64,000 nt of DNA from Struthidea cinerea (taxonomy: Eukaryota; Chordata; Aves; Passeriformes; Corcoracidae). The notes under the pieces were generated by a model. It was given only the letters and a program-made list of their open reading frames with translations, was not told the DNA's origin and did no database searches. The DNA is taken from positions 304,706-368,705 of the forward strand of contig VZTI01000691.1 of assembly GCA_013397865.1 (NCBI GenBank). Reading direction: 5' to 3'. A program made the translations under genes and the position numbers. Shown piece after piece: positions 25,601-40,380 of the stretch. How positions within the stretch are numbered: position 1 is the stretch's first letter; each line of letters begins with the position of its first letter.

Positions 25601-28600
25601 AGAAAGCAAAAACTTCAAACCCTTGAATAACACATTTTTATTTTTTGCTTTCACTGTTTTTATGCCTTCGCGTTGCTTTCATGTTGCACAGATGTGAGCG
25701 TTGGAGTGCAAAGGATTCTCAGAAGTATGTGTGGCTATTCACTGTGCCCACTGTACCTCAGAACAGAAGAAAGGTACCATCAGTGTCTCCTTATAATACA
25801 GAAGAGCAAAAGAAAGAAGTTTGTCACCTGTCAAGGCTGTGTAGTGGTAATGACCCTCTCTGTGGTTCACTGGAGAGCAGCAGATATTCCAGGGAGAAGC
25901 TGTCCTGTAGAGCAGACATCCCCGTGGCTAAGATATTAGCTTCTTATGGTGCTTATTCCACACACATTCTGGGAAGAAAAACCTTGGAGATGGGTTTTAC
26001 TATCAGCAAAGGCTGACAGGGCTCCCATTAGGTAACAGATGCTTTTACCTCCTGTTGCACTAACAGCAAAGTAAACAATCTCCTGAATGCTTTTGAAAAT
26101 CCTTTCTTTTGATGCTGGGATGTTTGTAAATATGCAAACAAAGAGGGATGAGAGAGGACCAGAAGTGTCAAGGGATTTTATTTTTGAAGCTATTGACAAA
26201 TACCTTTTGCTCTGTTTACTCACCTCTTCCCTTAAGGAGAAAGTAGATAATGCTGAGGATTTTTATGAAACCAGCTGAAATTCTATTACAGCACCAAAAC
26301 CCAGAATTTTGTTTTTTAAATTTCACTAAGATTGATATGCTGGGCGTGGGATAGTGGAGGAGACATGAAAAAAAACAGAGAGAAAAAAACCTTGAAGGGG
26401 TCCTGAAGGCCAATTAGAGATGGTAGACAGTGTTTTCAGATTTAGATAGGTCTGAAAATTAAAGCACTTCAAGTTCATGGAAACCTGTGAAATGAAGGAA
26501 TCTAAAGCCATTATTTTTCCATTCTTTCTATCATAAAAATGAATCTTCGACTGGGCATATTATGGCTACTGTCACTGGGAACAATTCAAATTCCTGTACC
26601 CTGCAGATAAAGAACCCCAAATTGCCTCTTCCTAAATATATCCTCATGGACAGCTGAAAAGCTGGATGGCCTTTGTGAGGCTCTCAGGTGCAGTTTGCGC
26701 AGTCACAGCCACTGTACCAAGACCAGCAGTGTTTCAGCACGCTTGAGTGCACATTCCCAGGGGGAACACAGCGAGTCTTGGAGCAGACAGTAGGGAGGTG
26801 CTTGAGGACAAGTCTGGTTTGGAGGTGACCTGTCCTTTTGCAAACCCAGGAGGATTTGCTTGCTTTCAGAGCTGCCTGTGCAAAACTGAAACCTCACTTG
26901 CCTAGTGAATCAGCCATAATTCTTTCCCCGTGTAGCTTTCACTGACTTTTTCTGAGAGAGAGAGAACACTCATGCTTTACCTTCCTGTCGCAGAGGAGAA
27001 ATCTTGGCCTCAGATCTCAGCTGCCTGGCTCTTTTCCTCTTTATTTTTCTTGTTGCCCAGCCTTCTCCCGACGATTATCCAGCTTTGCTGTTGTAGGTTG
27101 AATAATTCACGTGGAATGAACTGTGAGCTGAAACAAGTGGACAGTGTTCCACCACTTGTCCACTTAAGTTATTTGCAAACTGTCCTGAAATAGGACCTTT
27201 GTTCTGTATCTTAAATGGTTACAGTGTTCCAGGTTGAGTTATGACTGTGTAGTACAGTAAGCAGCTGTGTTCAGTTTTAAATAATCAGGCATGAAATACA
27301 TTAACAGTTTTTCCTTACTGTATAACTGAACATGTATTCTTTCATTTTAAGTTCTACTTTGGCCTGACATTAATGAGTCATGTCATTGCATTAGATTGCA
27401 CTAGATTTTCTTCACCTTTTTTTTAATACTTCTTCATTGCACTTCATATTATTGGCTGCTCCTTTTAATTCCACCTGCAGTTCCAGTTCCCAAGTTCATG
27501 TTAAGCCAAGGTACATATTTGAGTGTCATAGAGTCAATGTCTCATTTTCTAAAAATCTTAACTTCCCCCGAACTTCCATCAATAGCAACTTTGAAATCCA
27601 TTTGCAATGTAAATGACTCCAAGTATCCTGCTGTGTTCCAGAACGCTTCCTTCTTACTTAATTGCCATAGACACTCTAGTTACTAATTAAGCTTTATTGT
27701 TTATGATGTTGCATTTCATTAATAGTTGTGATAAAAATTGCATGTTCCAGCAGATTTTTTGCATGTTAATGCCACCAGTGGGGTAGAATTCAGAATTGAT
27801 GGCAAAGAGTTCATCTCAGAGGTTTCAGGGTTGCGGTCTTATAATCACATAGTGAAACTGCTCCACAAGCATGAACTTGAAAATAAGAGGGTTCATGTTT
27901 GAGTCTCATGTCCAGAGTCTTTCACTTTTCATAGGATGGAATAACTTTAAAGTTTCTTTAATTGTAATGAAGATACTGGAAATATCGTCACAGTAATTTA
28001 CAGAAGAAGTGCTTCAGATTACATACACAAATATATGTTTGCGTGTATTTGAATGACAAAGTGATTGGTTAGGGAAATTTGGAACATAGTTTGAGCTAAG
28101 AATTTTTTAGGTTCAGGAGCTACTAAACCCAAAACCTGTAATTAAAGATACTAAGGACAACCTAAGGCTGAAACTCTAGGTACAGGAAAGGAATGGGAAG
28201 TGTCTTAGGTGGAGGGCAGCCAACAAGTCACTGAACAGATAATATATAACTGAGTTTTGTGATGAGGAAGGTACCTTAATTTCTGAATAGATGGGTTTTG
28301 CACCTCCCAGTCTCATGGATTCAGGGAAAGGATTGTTTACATCCAGAAGCTCTGAAGTCGCTCATGGGACCTCTCTGTCCCCACTGTTTCGCTTCCCTTC
28401 ACAATACCAGTATGGCCCATCAGCTTTAGTTGTACCACTGGTAGTCTTGAAATAGCATCTGGTGTGCGCTGGATCACCCAGAGAAAATGGTGCATTGCAG
28501 TACTGCTGGTATCTGACAGTACAGAAAGCCACATTGATCCAAGTCACTTTTTACAGCACAGCACGATTATACCAGGATCTTGTCCCAGTGAAGCTACGTT

Positions 28601-31600
28601 TGCTTCCCTGTGCTGAACAGAGGCCTTCTCCCTCCTCAGAGTCCTGCACAGAAACCCTCAGGGATGAGAGCAGTGAGAATCTCACTGATGTTTCCCTGGA
28701 AGAAAGAGCACAGGCAGAGGCTTCCCTGGACAACCCACTCTCAGTGTTGAATGCAATTACAGCAGTTCTCTCATTTCCAAATTTCGGCTGCGTCTGCATT
28801 TGGGTAAACAAGCTTGCCAATCTCAGACATTATTTCCTAATGGAAGCTGAGGCTTTCTTGCAAATACAACAGGTAGAGTCCTCCTGTTAGCTGCCTGGGC
28901 CAAGTAAAGGTAAAGAATACATTTAAGTGAGCCAACTAATTTTGTGACCTCATCAACACGCTGTTGCTCCACATCTCAAATGCTCACTAGTGGCACATTC
29001 AGCACCATTAGCAAGATGCTAAACAATTGCCACAGTCTTAACAAGAAGTTCCTTTTTCTGGATCCAGAGTAATTCTTCCCGGCTGAAGGTGTATTGAGCT
29101 GACCCGGCGAGCAGAGCAGCCCAGTGCTGGATACTGCCAGTCTACAGGGTGTAGAGTACAGGATTTGTCCTGCAGCTGGACAGTAGCTGTCTTTTACTTC
29201 CCCGTCTCTCCTGATGCAGCCCTTTCAGCTCATGGGAAAACTTTGGTCTCCTAATGACTTGCCAGACTGTGTGATTAAGAATGATTTCTTTTGTGCCGTA
29301 GCAGAAAAAGATTTCAAATAGATGTGATAATGGTATTGCATTCAGCATATAAAGATCATTGAATATAAACGTGGAACAGAATGTACTTCTGTCTCACAGA
29401 AAATTGCATTTAGAACTTGTTGCCTACTTCACTGCTTTTGTAATAATGCTTCAACCTCAGACCCTGGATCTCAATATAAATATGTTGGCGTTTCACACAA
29501 AGGAATCAGAGAACAGCTATTATCTCCCAAAAGCTGAGAAATTCTGGAAGGTGCATTAAGACATGATGGGATCCTTCCACTTGCGCCTCCCATAAAGTCA
29601 CAAAAGATACTGTTTTGGAAGAACTAATTTTTAAAGAACACTTTTCATAATAGGATTATGTCATGCTGGTTTTTGCACATACTGGCAAGGCCACAGATCT
29701 GCTGCAAGAGGAAAAGACAGGGAAAAGAGTAAATGCTGAGTTAGAAGTTCTGAGTTTAGCATAGCCCAGAAGAGTTAGTAAGTGTCACCACAAATTCATA
29801 ATTACTTTTAATTTGTCAGCCATTGTGTGTAAAACACAGTGAAAATAAAACTATGATTTACACACTTAGGTACCAAAAGTTAGATGTTCACTCCGGAGTC
29901 TGACAGTGATGAGATTTCCCAAGGTGGACCTGGAATTTCTGTTCCCATGTCTGCATGTTTTCCTTGTGAAAATCCTCCACTTAATAAATAGCTTTAGTTT
30001 AAATTAATTCTGAGGTACAGCAACTTCACTGGTAGCTGCTGGGAAGTTATTACTTTAGAAGGTCAGGCCATTTAGATAGACATTTCTTGAATTGTTTTAT
30101 TACTGTGTAGACAGGAGACATGGAACGTGTTTGCACTTCACTCCTCTAGCTAAAGTTAAATATATTTTGTATTGCACTGCTTTGTTCTACACAGGTGTAT
30201 CCTTAATTCAGAAAAGCAGAAGAACACTGAATATTAATCAGCCATGTCAGTTTTCTGAATATAGCATGATTCTTATAGGTCATATTTGCATTAAACTCAA
30301 AATAGTGCATAACAGAGATTACTGCTGTTTTACTGAAAAAATAATAAACCAAAATTCAAACCTCATCTTTAAATTGAAACTTAAGGATTAAAAAATGGCC
30401 AGCAACACAGCTTGTAGAGTTCTACTTTGGAAATTATATTTACTAATTTGAAATGAGATTGACTTTTGGACCATCAATAATTGCCATAAAAGGTAAAACA
30501 CATTCTGGCCCTCTTTTTTTTTGTTCCAGCTCATCCTCGTCACTACCAGAAAGACACCTTGTGGGGTATGAGCTGGCCTGACCATAGCTCTTCTCTTTCT
30601 GCTGGGAACTAAGTGTTCTACATCACTCTTGATATTCCACAAAGTTAGGGTGCTGGGCAGTTTGCCTTGTCAAGACTGGAGTGTCACTCAGAAGTAATTT
30701 GCTTTGCTTGGCTTTGTAGATTTCATCAGATTCCTAATGAACATTTAAGGGGAGAAAAAACCCCAAAGCCTTTTTTTCTGTCTTGATCTAGCCACTCTTG
30801 TAGCTAGCATAAGATCTGTTTTAAAGACACTGGGACCATATGTTATACACAGATTTTATAAAGTTGTTTTTTAGTACGAAAAGATCCAACAACATAGCTG
30901 AAACAGAGGAAGTTTGAGCTGGGATAGCTGTGTGTGGATGTCCTTATCCCTGTACGTACCTAATACCTTGAAGATGTATTCTGCACCACCTTGAAATAAG
31001 GCAGCTTCCCAGTCAGAAATCCTGTGCTCATCAATTCAAATCCCTTTCCAGTGCACAAGCTAGTTCCAGCTTCTCACACTAGCCATCCTCTGCCATGTCC
31101 CCTTGCTTGTAGTCACACTTCCAGCCTATTCCAAAAACTTCCAGAAGATCCTGTGAGATATGGATTGTCCTGACTGTAGTTTCTCTCTTTAGGAAACAAA
31201 GTGCCTCATCTCTTTCATGCCACAAGCTACCAGTGCCCAGGGTCCCCTGGTGCCCCAGAAGGCAGTTTGGGGTCACAGCCAGCCCATTGGACTGACAGCA
31301 GAAAACAGACTTGTGTTTAGGCAGCATGAGAAGTGTGCAGTGATACACAGTAACCTCCTGAATGCAAATATGTGTGACATTTCCATTTTTGCAGTTTTCG
31401 GGGGAAGCAGCAAGCGAGGTCATTGTAATGAATTGGTAAACATCACACTGTATTACATATGAAATTCATTTCCCAGAGCTCAGGAGCGGGGCGTTAATGC
31501 AATGCTTCCCACTATGGTGTTTGCTTTGTGATATTGGTTCGATGCTGTGTTCTAAAATATTCGTACCCCAGTCATACCATACCACTGTATTATTAGCCTA

Positions 31601-34600
31601 AATCTATGAAGACAAAAAAGATGAGGAAGAAAGCTAATTTCACTTTTGGTTTTCAATTCTTATGCACTGTAACAGAATGTGAATAACCTCATTACTATAC
31701 AAATTCTGTGTGTCACATAATGACCTCTATACTGAAGACCAAAGTTTGCATAATTGAGGAGAGACTCACCTACAACAGTGCTGAAATTCATTAGCATAAG
31801 GCTGAAATAATGCTAAGAAAATAGCATTTGATGTCACCGATTTAAACTGAAGCACTGGGTGTTTTCTTTCCTTTGGACTGCTTAAAGGTATAGGCTTATG
31901 ATGGGGAACAAAACTTGTCCTACTGAATCTGGCAAATAGTGAGAGATGGTTCTGTAACTCACTGGCCCTTTACAGAACAAACAGAAAAGGGCTGTTCTTA
32001 CGTAGCTTGGCAGTTTCTGGCAAAGATCAGTGAAGTACATGTTACCTAATAGGTTTATTTTTATAGGCAATGTGTTAATATATTTATCTTGACTTTTAAG
32101 TGTTCGTCCTTCATGCTAAGTTCTCTGTGGTAATTAAAATACACCATAAATCGTATCCACTGTAATTAACAAAATACCCTGTAATTATCTGTTGATCTTT
32201 TGCGCCTATTAAATAACTACTGGGATGTTTCAAAGCTGAGTTATTTTTGTATTCCTTGAGATAAACCTACTGCAAAATGTTGGTAATTCACTTAATACTG
32301 CAGCATAGATCAACTTTGGAGTGTTTCATGTCTCCTCTCTCTTCTCACTGTAATGTTATGGCAATTCTGTTGACTATCATTCTGTTAAAAATCACATTTA
32401 TGAATGACACCTGCATCCTGCCAGCTGATGACAGTATCCTGGGGTATGCATTTGTCAAGGATCACTCTGCAGGCAGCTATTCCTTTCATCCTGCTCTTTG
32501 TCTTTACCATGACTGCAGACAGAAATTTTACATGAATTGCGGGAATTCAGAACCTGAGTTGGAAAAAGGAACAACTCTTATCTGAAACCTGCAGGTAGTT
32601 AAACCTACTTCAGTGCATCTGCTCAGAATGAGAGACAGTTGTGAGCCCTGTGGTAATAAGCGCAAACATACAAAAACAATCCGAAAAATGGCAAAATAGT
32701 TCTGCTTACCTTCATTGAAGGTATAAGTGTCTGCGTATGAATGTTTGTAAGGTAGTCTTGGAACAAATGCACCAGCCACTGCTTACTGCAATGTTTCCCA
32801 AACATTTCCCTTTTCACAAGTATTAATTCTAGCTAAAACACAGGCACCCTGCCAGATTTTTTAATACTGCCAACTCTGTGGTTGTATAAGAAGTATGAGG
32901 ATGCAATTTGTGGTAGTGTTTTATCAGAAATCGAGGTGAGCCCAAGTGGAATTATATAGGTGTCAGGGTTAATTTTCTTGCTCTTCATGGAAAAAGCATT
33001 ACATCAGTTTCCTGCAAACTTGAATTTCCAGTGATAGTAATATCTTGCAGCCATGGTTGTGTGTAATGTAGCAGTGTTAAATTCTTGTCTTCAGAGATTT
33101 ATGCAAGTCATTATTTAAAAATAGAGATCTGGGAGTCACAGCTAGCTAATTAATCTGTACCAAGGAAAGCTAAGTGCTTGGCCTTTCAGGCATCCTGTGA
33201 TGGCTGAGTAAACTTGCAATTCCATAAAATTCTCACCTCTATGTTGTTTGGCTTTTTCTTTTTTTCACTCTTTTTTTTTGTTATATGAAAATTAGATGCT
33301 GAACCAATCAGCCTATTTCAGACACAGTTTTCAAACATTTGTATGGTTCTAGTCCAGAATTTGACATGAATTGGAAATAATCAGTGTACTGCTCTCTACC
33401 ATGGACTGAAGATTTGTCAAGCATAAGCCTGTCAGGAATGTAACCAGCTAAGTATTGCTTTCAGATTGTATATGATATTATTTTACCACTGCAATAATTC
33501 ATCCTTCTTACCTGATATTATTGTGGTTTTCTTTTGGTCTTGTCAAGATGTTTCTTGACATCTATTGTCATATTGCAGTTAATTTTAACAGCCCTATGGC
33601 CAAACCTGAAATCTGACCAATTGTTAAAATAAGACAAAAAAAAATATGTCTCTATTGTATTAATTCATACTATCAGTAAATAGGAAAGGTAAAACCACAT
33701 AACCATAATAGCTTGATTGGAAGTAGTAATTTTCTCGTAACGACTGATAGAGTGAGTAGCAGTAGTCCCCAATTCCCTGTAAACAGAAATAGTAGGTAAT
33801 CAAACAGCTCCAGTCCAACCAGCAGAATCTTATTGGTTCAAGATAATCCTTTGTAGGTTAATAAGCAACTAATTATTTTTACAGTCATAACAGCATGGAC
33901 AGCAATACTCCAATCTTCCTTTGGCTGTAGCCTGAACGACATGTAGTTTCTGCCACACCAGATTGGAGAAATGCAGTTCACAGGAGTGGCTGGATGTCAT
34001 GATATCCCTCTCAGCCTCTTTATTCTGACAAACACGTTATTATCCATAATTTGTTTAGTTATTAGTAACTCTAGTGAAGAATTAAATTAATTGTGTTAAG
34101 ATGTATGTATCTGTAAGTTGATGTTATCCATCTCTGTGGAGGCAGGAATTACAGACTTTAACAAAAGATTGTGTATAAAATTTTGGATGTGTATGCTAAA
34201 GTTTGAATTTCTGCAACAGCTGTAGGAAGGTTTAGATCTAATTGTAATCACGTAAAGAAAGTAGGTGTGAAAAGGAGGTTCATGTCAGGCCACAGTTCCC
34301 TTCAGTGAAAACAGGTGCCAGTCCCACACAGGGCAGTGGAGCTTGTGATATGGAGCTGAAAAGAAACTTAAGTAGCAAAGCACATAGGGCTTGGGTGCTA
34401 TGGTGAATCTGTGTCTAAACGTCACTGATATGGCGTTACTTTTTGAGCCTCTTTCTTCTGTGTATTTACGCAAAGTCTCATCTTTAACCTCTTTTTTTGC
34501 CCAGCAGAACTGGTGTAATTACTGTAATATCCTGACATATTTTACATATTTGAGTATGCTCACCTTCCAGGTGAAGGCAAATGTATTTGCTGGCCTCCGT

Positions 34601-36080
34601 TCCCAGAACTGTTTGGAATGCAATATTCCTGGTTCAGTTGGCAAGAAACAACAAACATCTCACACCAGTCAACCTCTACGATGCAGAAAAGATAGATGGT
34701 GATGCCCTTAATCAGTTTTTTGTCTAGCAAACTCAAGTGGTAACCCCTCAATAATTGCTAATTTTTATTCCTTTATCTGAGCAGCGTGACTTGTTTATCT
34801 CACACGTTGCAAATCTTCCAGTGTAAGACTCAGATGCTGTTATCTTAGTCAATTCAAATGATTCACATTATACAAATGGCTTGTTTTGACACAGAACTGT
34901 GTGAAGACCTTTCTCTTCTACCCGTGCTGTATCACTGAGCAGTGCCAAGGGCAGATTACAACCAGCTTCCCCATTCAAAGATAATTTTGGTCAAGTAATT
35001 AGATGCAATTGTTCATATGTTTTTTCCTTAGTTAATGCTCAGTCTTTATAATTTTCGTGAAGTGTAGTCCATAGAGCTTCTTTCCTGTATTTGAAATAAA
35101 AACTATTGAGGTCTTTTTTTTGTTTTGTCAGCAAGAGTTGTAGTTTGATCCAGAGCAGAGTTTTTAACTTTCTATTTCTTAGAGTCACATGAAAGGAAGA
35201 AAATTGATAAAGGTATTTATGGTCCTGTAAGGTAGAAGTGAGAATAATTCTTGTTCTTGCAGAGTCCTTTTATGAATATTCACAGACATTTTGCTAATTA
35301 CAGTGTGGCCATAACTATCTGTAGGGAGGAATGAACTGATGCAGGTGTGAATAATGTCCTGTACCTGCTTATGGTGGTTTTAGTCCTACATGTCAAAGCT
35401 GATGGAATAAGACTCCTTGATTCATATGGAAATTGGATTTGACTGTCCCTGCAATCCAAGGAAAACAACTCAAACTGTGCTTCTGTGGTGTCCTACATCA
35501 GTATTTAGGAAGATTTCAATCCCTCACCTATCCACATACCTTAATGACATCTTTCCAATCTTCTTTTCACCTTGTCCCCTGTGGGAAATTCTGTGTGAAT
35601 GTGGGCTAATGCTGATATCTAGGTTTATTTAATGAATTCAACTGTAATAACACATTTTCTAAAAAAAAACAGCCTGTGGAGGCAACTGGGATGCTTGTCT
35701 TTTCTAAAGTACTAGAGGAGTGCTGATAGGCTGCTGGCTGCCCAACATAGGCAGGTATATTGCCTTCTTTAAGTGTAAATAGTATTTCTACCTTTCTATG
35801 AAATTTAGCTTTTATCTATTACAGCTAGTCCTTCTAGGGAAAACCCAGTCCACAGTGGCCTCATAGGGAGAAATGCTAAGCTCAGTAATTATGACTAAGG
35901 AGACTGACCTACACTATGTACATTCCTTCCATTCTTCTCTTTTATTTCACTCTTTGCTCCCGACCAATTATGACAAATCTTATGTAGCCTAATGTAAGCA
36001 GCTCTGAGCCCAAAAGAGCAAGAAATTACTAAATATAGTGACCAGAAAATGCTTTACCAGGAGTAAATATGTGCCTAAAT
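22621..36080. other. Long unique intron, no gene recognised
   Basis: About 13.5 kb without recognised repeats or exons. Open frames of note are 22660-23025 (+), 25645-26016 (+), 28462-28890 (+, 142 codons, with an acidic Ser/Glu-rich middle) and 31079-31423 (-). None matches a known family by eye and none has splice or promoter evidence. An octamer-type ATGCAAAT occurs at 31362-31369, which is unremarkable alone. Confidence 0.5.
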
Positions 36081-36560
36081 ATTGTTTAAATTCATAAAAT
36101 AAATTGTGACCTCTTGATCTGCTAGTTTTAAATTATCATGTGAAATTAAAACTTTTAAATTAGTCTTCAGGGAGAGAGAGGCTGCAATTCTCAGAACTTT
36201 TTCCTGCCCATAAATAGAGACAGTTTAGCCTGACCTCTGGTTACATTTGTTTACTTTTTATTTGTGAAAAATGCAGGGAGGAGTGATACAAAACTCTCAG
36301 GAGTTCACTCTGTGATTAACCGTGACGTAATTGACAGAGGAAAACAGCAACAATTCATGCAACCAGTAATTAATCTCTAGCTTTATGGCCTCATTTGCCA
36401 ACTGTCTCCATACTTGACAGTGAAAGTGACTTGCAGAATGTTTAATTTCCACAGTGACAGCTAAGGTATGAAATAAGATTTGAAGATAAACATCTTCTGT
36501 GGCTTCTGCTTGCAAAAGAGTAGCCAATTAAGTGTGCTTTCTTAGTCCTTGCAAATATTT
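36081..36560. promoter_or_regulatory. Candidate conserved non-coding block
   Basis: A repeat-free AT-rich block with clustered sites: AAATTA and TTAAATTAG near 36130-36165, an ATF/CREB-type TGACGTAA at 36323-36330 directly followed by TTGACAG, and TAATTAA around 36367. It resembles deeply conserved intronic enhancers in texture. The call is inference from composition and motif density only. Confidence 0.2.
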
Positions 36561-39544
36561 GCCATAGGATTGACATAGGAAATAGAACATTTTCCCTGTC
36601 TGGGCAGGAGCCCCACCTCACTGCTCCACTCTGCTGTGTGCATTCAGGAGCATTCTCAATTTCATGGACATCAATCACGCAGGCATTTTAGCTTTCTCCT
36701 TTCTCTTCTTTTGCCTCTGTGTGTAAAAGGGCCAAATCACATGAGATGTTGACTATCTCCCATGAGGAGCTGCATGCCCTAGCAGGACATGGGCAGTTTG
36801 ACATATCCCAGGAGACAATTTGCACCTCTTGGGATTGGTAAAACAAGTAACTCAGAGATCAGACAGTGAGCAGCTGCAGTGAATTCTTTCCAGAAAGATT
36901 TTCTCCATATTGAGAGGGGAAATATTTTTGTTTGTGTGGTTTTTGTGAACAGGGAAACTTGCCTATCTGACCCACACCACATACTGCTGATCTATAGCAG
37001 AAAATTTCTCCCCTCTGCTCTACCCTGACAGTTTGAGATTCTGTCCACGTTCTGCATTCTCTGGACAAGTCAAACAATCTGCAAACAGACAGCTGCAGCC
37101 CAGAAAGGAGAGAGAAATTTTACCATAAAATAAGAAATTAAATTAGTGTCCTGCTCACCTGCATTTGATTTTTAAAGTAAATACATTTGATATGTTTCCC
37201 ATTTAGTACTATTGAAAGGGCAGTTTCCTGACACCACTCATACAAAACAATCAGGAATGTGGATTCTGGCATCCCTATATGTAACAGGACTGTGCTTGTC
37301 AGAATCTTTTTTTTTATTAAGTTGGAGCTGGTAAGGCAAAAAGATTTTTTTCTTTCTGTAAGCTTTAATGTGCTTTTGTTTTGAACTTGTCATTTTTATT
37401 TGCCTGTGAGCTTTGTTTTGATTTTTCTTGAAGATTTCTAGTAACAATAATTGTTTGCAGCAGGAAGATTCATGTGAACTGACTTCCATTTTAAACATCA
37501 GTTCCTATGAAATGAAAGGGGATTGCAATGTGGATGTGGGCAAAGAGGACTGATGCGTCCATACAATGCACTTCTGCTCCAATGGTAAATATGTTTTCAT
37601 GATTAATAAAGAAAGAGTAGAAGCCATTGTACTCTGTTAGGGTTTTGTTGATGGCTGCTCCCCAGAATACTGAAAAGATGCTATCAATACTCTTGACACT
37701 CTGCTTAATCAAGATGTGACCCTCCAATGCAACCAGACAGTGTGCTTGTTTCAGAGCTGGAACAGTGCTACAGTTAAGGGAGTCGTGGTTGCAGTTATTT
37801 TTGGTTGCGAGATTTTTTTGTAATTTCATTAAAATTTAATCAGTGCCATTAAATAATATTTAATGCCACTAAAGTGCTGTTGGATACAAATAGGAAATCA
37901 ATCAACTTGTGCTCTGAGTGGCCGTCAGCTGTGGAACTGCATAGGTATCTCAGGGGGAAGGGCTGCACCTTGCACAGCAGACAAAATCAGATCAATAATA
38001 GCATGTTTAGGTCAGCTTTTCAAATTGCTCTTGCTTGGAATGTGCCAGTTGGCACCTTCAATATCAGATATGTGGGCTTGGAAGAAGTTTTCAAGTGCAC
38101 CCTTAATGTTTGCAACTTGCTAAGTATTTTTGTTCCTTAGGTGCTGCACATCTAAAGCCAAAATTATAAGAATGGAAATTCCCCTGGGCCAGCTGGAAAG
38201 ATATGTCAAATATACAGCACAATCTTAGCCTGGTGGTGGAATTAGTCAGGACTGCTCCATGATGTGCTTTCCAGCTTGAACAGTAGGTCATTGTTGTTGG
38301 CTCAGTGCAGTCGGCCCTGTCTGTGTACACAGATACGCTGGTATGGGGCATCCTAAGAAATTGTGACAACTGAGACAGGTTTGCAACTAAACCACACTCT
38401 GGCTTCTGTTACAGCCAGTCCCCAGTGGGTTAATGGAGTAGAATAGCTTCCTCTGAAGGATTTAGGATGATCCCATTAACTGCAGTGTATATTTGTTCAC
38501 ATTCCCTACCTGTGGGGGCAGGGGGAAAAGGGATTACAATTGGTAGCCACTAGCAAAGAAGAGGTCTGCTGACTGTCAGTAATGTCTTTATAGGACTGGG
38601 GAACACGCAGCAATTCTGTCAAATTTCACAGAGTCCTAACCAGAGACTTATGTCTTCCTTCAAAAAGTCCATGTGAGGTGAGTTTTCACATAAACTATTT
38701 CAAACACTCCCGCTGGGTCTGGCCAGAATGCATTTGACGATTCCTTGCAGCTGTTTAATTCCAACATAATTGCCTTTGAGATTTCCTTCCTGATTTTTCT
38801 GTGTAAGCTGCACTAAGCTATGTAGATAAGAAGCAATCTATACATTCTGTGTATAGGAGTAAATCCAAGACTATAACACAGATGGACAGAAGCAAGCAAA
38901 AGACTCGGTTCTTCTAATTTAAAATACATTGCAATGTGAATCCCACTGAGGTGAAATATCTAATTTCCAAGAATTTCCTGAGGCAGGAAGCATGAGGCTG
39001 CTTTATTCCACACCAGTCACATCAGTCCACAAATTAAAAACTAATGAAACATGTTTAAAACAATTATACACACCTTTTCTGAGTTCTTCACACAATAAAT
39101 TTATGTAAGCCATCCAATGACTAGCAAGCAATTCTTGCTGGCAAATATGATAGTAGTTAAAATTGGTGCTACATAATTGTGCTGAAAATGTGCTTTCCCC
39201 CTCTGATCACACAAAGATGGCTTGATCAACCTTCTGTCATCTATAGGTGGCAGATGGAAGGAATTATTAAGTCTGTCCCTTTTGTATGTCATCCCCTTGA
39301 TATTGAAGCCTGCCTTACTCTATTTGCACTCTACCACCTTGCCATACCAACAGTACCAATTCCGATTGGTTTTTTTCCAAATATATCCTAAATTCTAAAT
39401 GATACATCAAAATATTCTTGCCAGGGTCTTTGAGCACTCAATCTCTTGGAGCAGAGCCATGGACTATACAAACCATTGCATTAAACATTTGGTCCCTGAC
39501 AGGTAGGTGTGGGAGCTGTTGAATACGATTTGAAAAAACTAAGA
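36561..39544. other. Unique intron, no gene recognised
   Basis: No repeat or exon seen. The minus-strand frame 37829-37491 (112 codons) reads like a plausible hydrophobic protein, but frames of this length are expected many times by chance in 64 kb and it matches nothing I know. Confidence 0.5.
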
Positions 39545-39602
39545 GGGAAGGAAGGAAGGAAGGGAGGAAGGAAGGAAGGGAGGAAGGAAGGAAGGAAGGA
39601 AG
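39545..39602 (+). repeat. GGAA tetranucleotide microsatellite
   Basis: A 58-bp purine-only tract built of GGAA/GAAG units, with two GGGAGG interruptions. GGAA is the core of ETS-factor sites, so such arrays can bind ETS proteins in series. The tract is likely length-polymorphic. Confidence 0.95.
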
Positions 39603-40380
39603 CTCCATTCAGAAGGAGCAGGATTGTATTAGTGAGGGGGAAGAACTGAATACCCCACATCCCCCAGCTCAGCCATATCTAATCTGCGACCTCCTCTCTG
39701 GAAAAGCAGGATGTTCACTGTGTGCAGCTGAAAGAGCTGTTCAAACCATGCAACAGGATCACGTTGCTCTGTTTTGTGAATTTAGCTCCTCACACCATCT
39801 CCATCCCAGCATGAGAGAAGTCTGTAAGCTCAGTGCAATCGTATCATAATTTGGATCTCTACAGGAGACTGAACTCACATCACCAGAATGCATCAAGCCA
39901 ATGCATGTGTCAATGCACAGTTACATATACACACCACGGTTACGGGCCCATGGTGACATTTTTCAAACTAATATATTGACAGGAGTGCCAGGATATTTTT
40001 TAAGCATATCCAGAAGGAAAAAGAGCATTACAATGAGGAAGAAAACCCAGCAGAATGCTGACACCCAAGTACATTACTTAGTGTGCAGTTGCATTAATGA
40101 ACCATTGCTTCAAATCCCAGGTTTGCCAATAGTGTCACTGTTTGTTTATCAAGGCAGAATCATCCTGGATGTGAACAGAATGCCTGTATAATAGATAACT
40201 TCTCAATCCTCCCATACCATACATTTCCTTGAGCCCATTACAAAAGATTTCTTTTTAAATTGGAATATGTTTTTTCAGCTGGGCAGAATGAGACTGTTTG
40301 TTGAACAAATGGTGTTAAAATCCCCAAGGCTCTGACTTACTTCAATAACGACCAAGACTACTGCTTGAGCCAGCTGATGC
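39603..40380. other. Unique intron, nothing recognised
   Basis: No repeat or exon was recognised. The frame 39901-40191 (+, 96 codons) has no family features. Confidence 0.5.

Noticed and set aside
28462..28890. 142-codon plus-strand frame with an acidic Ser/Glu-rich stretch
   Set aside because: No homology was recognised and an overlapping antisense frame of similar quality exists. There is no promoter or splice support.
37491..37829. 112-codon minus-strand frame with balanced composition
   Set aside because: It reads smoothly but shows no known motif, splice site or neighbour. Chance alone should give many frames of this length.
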